Source: an uncultured Mycoplasmatota bacterium
GTDB taxonomy: Bacteria; Bacillota_I; Bacilli_A; RF39; UBA660
DNA length: 28,489 nt
Reading direction: 5' to 3'
Assembly (NCBI GenBank): GCA_900554315.1
Contig: USGP01000015.1
Span: forward strand, 1-28,489
In this document: positions 24,594 to 28,489 of the stretch, one piece after another
Layout of the letters: the number at the start of each line of letters is the position of its first letter
How positions within the stretch are numbered: the stretch's first letter is position 1
Program-made: the position numbers and the translations under genes
The notes under the pieces: model-generated
What the model was told of the DNA's origin: nothing
The model's input: the letters and a program-made list of their open reading frames with translations, nothing else
Database searches by the model: none

Positions 24594-24716
24594 TTATTTG
24601 CAAAGGCTTTTACGTCCTTTGCGACGACGACGATTTAAAATATTTGTTTTCTTACGTGCAAAAAATCCTAATTTTTTTGATTTTTTACGATTGTTTGGTT
24701 GATATGTTCTTTTCAT
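24594..24716 (-). CDS. rpmH: 50S ribosomal protein L34, four residues short
   Basis: Small basic ribosomal protein at the polypeptide-exit side of 23S rRNA. The frame translates to 40 residues beginning MKRTYQPNNRKKSKKLGF and ending RRRRKGRKSLCK. Typical L34 is 44 residues; the part between GF and RRR, normally about MSTKNGRKVLA, is four residues shorter here. GGAGGTGGAGAAG precedes the ATG. The position next to rnpA and the origin is standard. A terminator follows. Confidence 0.95.
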   Translation of the reverse strand: MKRTYQPNNRKKSKKLGFFARKKTNILNRRRRKGRKSLCK

Positions 24717-24748
24717 CTTCTCTCCACCTCCAGACATAAATCTCCATT

Positions 24749-24778
24749 ATTATATCGGTAATAAGTACTTTTTGTCAA
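24749..24778 (-). promoter_or_regulatory. Promoter of rpmH-rnpA-yidC-jag
   Basis: TTGACA (24773-24778) and TATAAT (24749-24754) on the minus strand, 18 bases apart, about 33 bases before the rpmH ATG. Both hexamers are perfect. Confidence 0.85.
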
Positions 24779-25001
24779 TCATTACTGTGGTTTTTTATCC
24801 TTTTTTTCTTTTCCACATTTCCACATCCCCTGTGTATTTCTTTTTGCACTGCTGTTAAAAAAAATCTGTGGAAAATGTGGAAAACACTTTTTTCTCCTTA
24901 TTTTACTTCATATTGTTTTGTGAATAATATTGTTAATTATCTGTGATTTCTTTTTTTTTCAATTTTTCTATTTCTTTTTTGCACATTTTGAGCTAAACTA
25001 T
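24779..25001. other. oriC: Origin region I: rpmH-dnaA intergenic with DnaA boxes
   Basis: This is most of the 318-base gap between the divergent rpmH and dnaA. Two near-consensus DnaA boxes in tandem on the plus strand (TTTTCCACA 24809-24817, ATTTCCACA 24817-24825) face two in tandem on the minus strand (reading TGTGGAAAA at 24867-24875 and 24876-24884 on the plus strand). Together they form an interrupted inverted repeat. A perfect-consensus box, TTATTCACA, lies on the minus strand at 24919-24927. The rest is A/T-rich with T-tracts. No gene is seen here. Replication-strand switching of all flanking genes supports an origin. Confidence 0.85.
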
Positions 25002-25010
25002 TGGTATAAT
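25002..25010 (+). promoter_or_regulatory. Extended -10 promoter of dnaA
   Basis: TGGTATAAT, with TG one base before TATAAT (25005-25010), and no acceptable -35 at 16-18 bases. The leader to the ATG at 25035 is under 20 bases and contains the GGGGAGATGG site. Confidence 0.65.
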
Positions 25011-25034
25011 TTTTACTTGTGGGGAGATGGTCGA

Positions 25035-26438
25035 ATGAATGTAGATATTTTGTGGTCTAAATTTCTAGCTGAAGTTAAAGACGATTTGACCTCTCTTTCT
25101 TATGATACGTGGTTTAAGGATACACAATTATATAAATTAAGTAATGGTAAAGCATATATAATTGTTCCTATGCCAATTCACAAAAAGCATTTAGCTGATA
25201 ATTATTCTGATCTTATTTTAAATCATTTAAATGATATTACCGGTACAAATTTTGAATTGGTATTTTTATTAAAAGAAGAAATTAAAGATATTGTTGACGA
25301 AGGAGAAGAGGAGAAGCCGTCTGATGATGAAGAAAGTAATCCACAGAATATTGTTGAAACTGTCGGAGTTCCTCACAATCAACAACAGTCAAATCTAAAA
25401 AGTGAATATACTTTTGATAATTTTATAGTTGGAAATAGTAATAAATTTGCACATGCGGCTGCATTATCAGTAGCAGAAAATCCTGGAAACATGTATAATC
25501 CACTGTTTATATATGGAAATAGTGGTTTAGGAAAAACACATTTGATGCAAGCAATAGGTAACTATATTATAAAAAATAGCAATCGAAAAGTATTATATGT
25601 TACTTCAGATCAATTTATTCAAGATTTTGTTGGAACTAATAAAAAAGACGAGAAGGGGACTAATTTTAATTATGTTGATTTCTTTAAAAATAAATACAGA
25701 AATATTGATGTTCTAATTATTGATGATATCCAGTTTTTAGGTGGAGCAACTCAGACACAACAAGAATTTTTCCATACATTTAATTCTTTATATAATGATA
25801 GTAAACAAATAATTATTTCTTCTGATAGATCTCCAGATGATTTAAAACTATTAGAAGATCGTTTGAGGACAAGGTTTTGCTGGGGATTAACCGTCAATAT
25901 TTTTCCACCGGATTTTGAGTTAAGAAAAGAAATTTTAAAGAAAAAAATAATCGCTGCTAATTTTGAGAAGGAAATTCCGGATGATGTAGTTGAGTACATT
26001 GCTTCTAACATCGGAACAGATGTACGGCAATTAGAAGGGGCAATTACACGTTTAATTGCTTATTCTACTATGATGGGTGGAGATGATATTACCTTAGATT
26101 TAGCTATCGAAGCTCTACCTGATTGGATAAGTAAAGGATTAGGAGAAAAAAATGATATTCAAAGAATTCAAAAGATTGTATCTGAATACTTTCAAATTTC
26201 TGTTGAAGATATTAGAAGTAAAAAGAGAAGTTCCAATATATCATTTCCTAGACAAATTGCCATGTACTTATGTAGAACTATGACAAATGAATCTTTTCCT
26301 AAAATAGGAACAGAATTTGGTGGGAAAGATCATACAACAGTTATGCATTCGGTCGAAAAGATAGAAAAGGAAATTAAAGTTAACAAAGATTTAGCAAAAA
26401 TAATTGAAAAATTAAAAAAGGATATTGGTATTGTGTAA
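25035..26438 (+). CDS. dnaA: Chromosomal replication initiator DnaA
   Basis: AAA+ initiator that binds DnaA boxes and opens the origin. The ATG at 25035 with GGGGAG upstream gives 467 residues; a longer open frame from 24930 would add a Phe-rich stretch unlike any DnaA. Domain I (about 1-80) starts MNVDILWSKFLAEVKDDL; a short acidic linker (EEGEEEKPSDDEES-like, about 88-105) is domain II. Domain III has Walker A GNSGLGKTHLMQAIG and Walker B VLIIDDIQFLGG. Domain IV carries the DnaA signature GGKDHTTVMHSVEKI near the end, with the DNA-reading residues unchanged. Confidence 0.98.
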   Translation: MNVDILWSKFLAEVKDDLTSLSYDTWFKDTQLYKLSNGKAYIIVPMPIHKKHLADNYSDLILNHLNDITGTNFELVFLLKEEIKDIVDEGEEEKPSDDEESNPQNIVETVGVPHNQQQSNLKSEYTFDNFIVGNSNKFAHAAALSVAENPGNMYNPLFIYGNSGLGKTHLMQAIGNYIIKNSNRKVLYVTSDQFIQDFVGTNKKDEKGTNFNYVDFFKNKYRNIDVLIIDDIQFLGGATQTQQEFFHTFNSLYNDSKQIIISSDRSPDDLKLLEDRLRTRFCWGLTVNIFPPDFELRKEILKKKIIAANFEKEIPDDVVEYIASNIGTDVRQLEGAITRLIAYSTMMGGDDITLDLAIEALPDWISKGLGEKNDIQRIQKIVSEYFQISVEDIRSKKRSSNISFPRQIAMYLCRTMTNESFPKIGTEFGGKDHTTVMHSVEKIEKEIKVNKDLAKIIEKLKKDIGIV

Positions 26439-26572
26439 AAAATATGGAAAACTTTTCTTTTTCCACAAGTTAATTTATGATAAAATCATTGTAGAACTTG
26501 ATTGAAATTAAGTTTTTCACTTTTTCCACAGTAATAATAATAAAAACAAATATAAAGAAAGAAGGAATACAA
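26439..26572. other. oriC: Origin region II: dnaA-dnaN intergenic with DnaA boxes and TAA trinucleotide array
   Basis: Two TTTTCCACA boxes on the plus strand (26459-26467 and 26522-26530). The second is followed after one G by four tandem TAA units (26532-26543) and then A-rich sequence. This arrangement (DnaA box, then repeated T-A-[GA] triplets) is what the DnaA-trio unwinding element looks like in Bacillota. In Bacillus the equivalent sits in the same interval. No gene here; the dnaN ribosome binding site is AGAAGGA at its end. Confidence 0.75.
26478..26486 (+). promoter_or_regulatory. Possible internal promoter for dnaN
   Basis: TGATAAAAT resembles an extended -10 (TG, one base, TAAAAT) and lies 11 bases after a DnaA box, so DnaA binding could affect it. 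No -35 is apparent. Weak. Confidence 0.35.
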
Positions 26573-27700
26573 ATGAAATTAACAATTAAAAAGGAATTAT
26601 TATTAAATGCTCTTAATAAGGTATCAAAAGCAATATCAACAAAAAATCTTATTCCAGTTTTAGCTGGTATAAAATTTGAATTAAAAAAGAAAAAGTTAGT
26701 TTTAACAGCTAGTGATAATGATATTACTATTCAAACTATGATTGAAGCAAATAATGATGAGGATTTTAAGATAGAACAAGAGGGTAGTATTATTATTCAA
26801 GGAAAATATATATTAGATATTGTTCGTAAATTACCTGATAAATATATTAATATAGAAGTATTAGATGAATTAAAAATTTTAATTTATACAGAAAATAGTG
26901 AATTTAATTTAAATGGTATTAGTGAGAGTGAATATCCAAATATTGGTTTAGAAGAAAGTAAAAAGAAAGTTCATATTAAAGCATCTGTGTTTAAAGATAT
27001 TGTTAATCAAACTGCTTTTGCAGCTTCTAATGAAGAAAGTAAACCAGTTTTGACAGGTATTAATTTTAATATAGTAGGGGATATGTTGGAATGTAATTCT
27101 ACAGATTCTTATCGTTTAGCAAGAAAAGTTGTAAAATTAGAAAGTGCTAGTGAAGAAAACTATAATATTGTTATTCCTAGTCATAATATTATTGAGTTTT
27201 CTAGAATTATTGATGATGAAGACGGGGATATAGAATTACATATCTTTAATAATAAAATATTATTTAAGACTGGTAATTTAAAATTTGAGTCTCGTTTAAT
27301 AAATGGTACTTATCCAAATACATCTAATTTATTACCAGATGACTCTTATTTGGTCGTTAGCACTAATTTAAATGCTTTCTACGACGTTATTGATCGTGTT
27401 AGTATACTAACTAGTGATAAAGAGAAAAATATCGTTACATTGGAAACTAAAGGGGATATATTGGTTTTAAAAAGCTCTTCTGTAGAAATTGGTAGAGTAG
27501 AAGAAAAAATGCCTATTACTAAGAATAATAATGAAGATATCAAAATTTCATTTAGTGCTAAATACATGATGGAAGCTCTAAAAAGCTTTTCCACAGAAAC
27601 TGTTGATATTCATTTTGTAGGGGAAATTAAACCAATTTTAATTAAATCAAGTGAAGATGAAACTTTAACACAATTAGTTTTACCAATTCGTACTTATTAA
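26573..27700 (+). CDS. dnaN: DNA polymerase III sliding clamp (beta)
   Basis: Ring-shaped processivity clamp. The ATG at 26573, with AGAAGGA before it, gives 375 residues starting MKLTIKKELLLNALNKVSKAI; an upstream-open frame from 26498 runs through the origin element and is not credible. Three clamp domains of about 120 residues are recognisable, with TGINFNIVGDMLECNSTDSYRLA in the second and the C-terminal end TQLVLPIRTY, close to the family-typical LVLPMRxY. It follows dnaA as usual and ends at a terminator. Confidence 0.98.
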   Translation: MKLTIKKELLLNALNKVSKAISTKNLIPVLAGIKFELKKKKLVLTASDNDITIQTMIEANNDEDFKIEQEGSIIIQGKYILDIVRKLPDKYINIEVLDELKILIYTENSEFNLNGISESEYPNIGLEESKKKVHIKASVFKDIVNQTAFAASNEESKPVLTGINFNIVGDMLECNSTDSYRLARKVVKLESASEENYNIVIPSHNIIEFSRIIDDEDGDIELHIFNNKILFKTGNLKFESRLINGTYPNTSNLLPDDSYLVVSTNLNAFYDVIDRVSILTSDKEKNIVTLETKGDILVLKSSSVEIGRVEEKMPITKNNNEDIKISFSAKYMMEALKSFSTETVDIHFVGEIKPILIKSSEDETLTQLVLPIRTY

Positions 27701-27701
27701 A

Positions 27702-27728
27702 AACTTCAAATTTTGAAGTTTTTTTTTA
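27702..27728 (+). terminator. Terminator of dnaA-dnaN
   Basis: AACTTCAA / TTGAAGTT (27702-27709 and 27713-27720) forms an 8-bp stem starting one base after the dnaN stop codon, followed by an unbroken T-run. Its A/T symmetry allows weak function on the other strand. Confidence 0.85.
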
Positions 27729-27748
27729 TTTATTTTGAATAATATATA

Positions 27749-27768
27749 TGAAAGTTTATATGCTTTCA
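27749..27768. promoter_or_regulatory. Dyad upstream of the comK-like gene
   Basis: TGAAAG and CTTTCA (27749-27754 and 27763-27768) are inverted around an eight-base A/T spacer, about 72 bases before the comK-like ATG. It is not the AAAA-N5-TTTT ComK box of Bacillus. It could be an operator; it could also be chance in A/T-rich DNA. No convincing -35/-10 pair is seen downstream of it. Confidence 0.3.
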
Positions 27769-27840
27769 AAAAATGACAAAAATAGACTAAATGATTTGTT
27801 ATTATAGTCCTAATTTCATGTTTGAAGGGGGAATTTATAT

Positions 27841-28290
27841 ATGGAATATGAAATTAATAAAGGAACTTTAGCTATTATGCCAAATGAAGTTTCTAATAGT
27901 TTAGTTTATGAAGATGAGGATCGATTTTTAATTCATCAAACACCATTTGAAATAATGGAAGAAAGTTGTAAATATTTTGGTAGTACCTATGAAGGAAGAA
28001 AAGATAGTGCAAAATCTATTTTAGGAGCTGAATATAAAGTTCCTGTCATTGTTGAAGATACGGATAATTTAATTGTATTTCCAACTACATCACCAAAATC
28101 CGATGATTGTATATGGATATCATTAAAAAGAATAAAGTCTTTTCAAAAAGTTGATGGTTTTAATACCAAAGTAATCTTTGATAATAATAAAGAAATTATT
28201 GTCCCAGTATCGTATAGAACTTTGGAAAATCAAATCTCTAGAGCTTCGCGTTTAGACTTTATGATGCGAAAAAGAAAAAGTAATTTATAA
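27841..28290 (+). CDS. comK: ComK-family competence transcription factor, short form
   Basis: Related to ComK, the activator of DNA-uptake genes in Bacillus. 149 residues against about 192. Shared features with Bacillus ComK from memory: an N-terminal YEINKGTLAIMP, CKYFGSTYEGRKDSAKSI (Bacillus CRFFGSSYAGRK), PVIVED followed by LIVFPTTSP, CIWISLKRIKSF, and PVSYRTLENQISRASRL (Bacillus PISYNSFENQVYRTAWL). The missing part is the C-terminal tail, which in Bacillus is involved in activation and in degradation control. GAAGGGGG precedes the ATG. It stands alone after dnaN, where yaaA-recF would be in Bacillus. Confidence 0.85.
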   Translation: MEYEINKGTLAIMPNEVSNSLVYEDEDRFLIHQTPFEIMEESCKYFGSTYEGRKDSAKSILGAEYKVPVIVEDTDNLIVFPTTSPKSDDCIWISLKRIKSFQKVDGFNTKVIFDNNKEIIVPVSYRTLENQISRASRLDFMMRKRKSNL

Positions 28291-28335
28291 AAGTACTCAT
28301 AAAATCACTTTTTCCTATCTTATTTGCCCGTTTTA

Positions 28336-28344
28336 TGGTATAAT
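28336..28344 (+). promoter_or_regulatory. Extended -10 promoter of right-edge transcript
   Basis: TGGTATAAT, identical to the dnaA -10 element, with TATAAT at 28339-28344. No good -35. Predicted start near 28351, about 60 bases after the comK-like stop. Confidence 0.65.
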
Positions 28345-28350
28345 ATTCTT

Positions 28351-28486
28351 GTTACCAACGGAATTACAGAATTTAAAGAAACAGAAGCAAAAGAAGAGAC
28401 GGAAGAATAAGCCGGATTGTAAAGTGTTGAAATATAGGAGCGTGATAAATGTCATTGAGGATGTTTATCACGCTTTTTGTTTTTTT
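28351..28486 (+). ncRNA. Candidate small RNA or untranslated leader between promoter and terminator
   Basis: About 135 bases lie between an extended -10 promoter and a strong terminator without a start codon in the first 95 bases. A purine-rich tract (about 28369-28411) is flanked by CGGAATTACAG and GCCGGATTGTAAAG, which can pair over five bases (TTACA with TGTAA). It does not match the SRP RNA, tmRNA, 6S, T-box or RNase P patterns I know. The one ATG, at 28449 after AGGAG, lies inside the terminator stem, so a short peptide or leader reading out of the window cannot be excluded. Confidence 0.45.
28440..28486 (+). terminator. Strong terminator at the right edge
   Basis: GCGTGATAAA / TTTATCACGC (28440-28449 and 28464-28473) is a perfect 10-bp stem with a 14-base loop, followed by TTTTTGTTTTTTT. 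Confidence 0.85.
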
Positions 28487-28489
28487 ATT

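Noticed and set aside
24930..25034. Upstream extension of dnaA by 35 codons
   Set aside because: Encodes a Phe-rich stretch unlike any DnaA; promoter and Shine-Dalgarno place the start at 25035.
26498..26572. Upstream extension of dnaN by 25 codons
   Set aside because: Runs through a DnaA box and the TAA array; the ATG at 26573 has the ribosome binding site and the canonical clamp N-terminus.
28449..28489. Start of an ORF (ATG after AGGAG) at the right edge
   Set aside because: The codons lie in a perfect terminator hairpin and T-run, so a gene is less likely; kept only as an alternative in the small-RNA entry.
1..28489. tRNA, rRNA, CRISPR arrays, insertion sequences
   Set aside because: No tRNA-like CCA ends or T-loops, rRNA segments, spaced direct repeats or transposase motifs were seen by eye.

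Overview
The window is an origin-proximal chromosome segment from a low-GC, Gram-positive-type bacterium (Bacillota), strongly AT-rich by eye. UGA acts as a stop (it ends rnpA), and no conserved gene has an in-frame UGA. The gene order rpmH-rnpA-yidC-jag-mnmE-mnmG-rsmG-noc-parA-parB on one side of dnaA-dnaN is the classical Bacillus-type origin order. The reduced gene forms (a catalytic-domain-only GdpP, a shortened L34) and the absence of recF/gyrB directly after dnaN fit a streamlined Bacilli lineage, such as the uncultured gut groups related to Mollicutes. That placement is inference. A wall hydrolase argues for a walled cell.

Layout. Everything left of about 24.7 kb is on the minus strand and everything right of 25.0 kb on the plus strand, so all genes are co-oriented with replication forks leaving the origin. 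Positions 1-1612 hold the start of an unrecognised gene, possibly HopA1-like, behind a consensus promoter. From 8415 down to 1690 runs one tightly packed operon: gdpP-like, rplI, dnaB, an M23 peptidase, walJ, rlmH, a hypothetical gene and ung. Positions 8502-9626 hold the rpsF-ssb-rpsR operon with promoter, leader and terminator. Positions 9634-10651 are a decay zone: the C-terminal half of a PaaK-like ligase fused to a 299-bp fragment of a second dnaB. Positions 10719-12633 hold ychF and a divergent laccase-domain (PgeF/YfiH) gene. Positions 12742-17013 form a parA-parB-mscS-DUF951-abgT operon. Positions 17110-18624 encode a Noc/ParB paralogue with a long disordered region. Next come rsmG, mnmG and mnmE, then jag, yidC, rnpA and rpmH.

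The origin is bipartite. DnaA boxes lie between rpmH and dnaA, and again between dnaA and dnaN; the second set is followed by tandem TAA trinucleotides resembling a DnaA-trio unwinding element. After dnaN come a short comK-family gene and, at the right edge, a promoter-to-terminator stretch without an ORF that may be a small RNA.

Together the genes cover replication initiation and elongation (dnaA, dnaN, dnaB, ssb), origin segregation (parA, parB, noc-like), ribosome and tRNA maturation (rlmH, rsmG, mnmE, mnmG, rnpA, ychF), membrane insertion (yidC, jag) and envelope or osmotic control (M23, walJ, gdpP, mscS). The least ordinary parts are the dnaB fragment scar, the Noc-like protein, the orphan gene at the left edge, the TAA trio array and the right-edge transcript.
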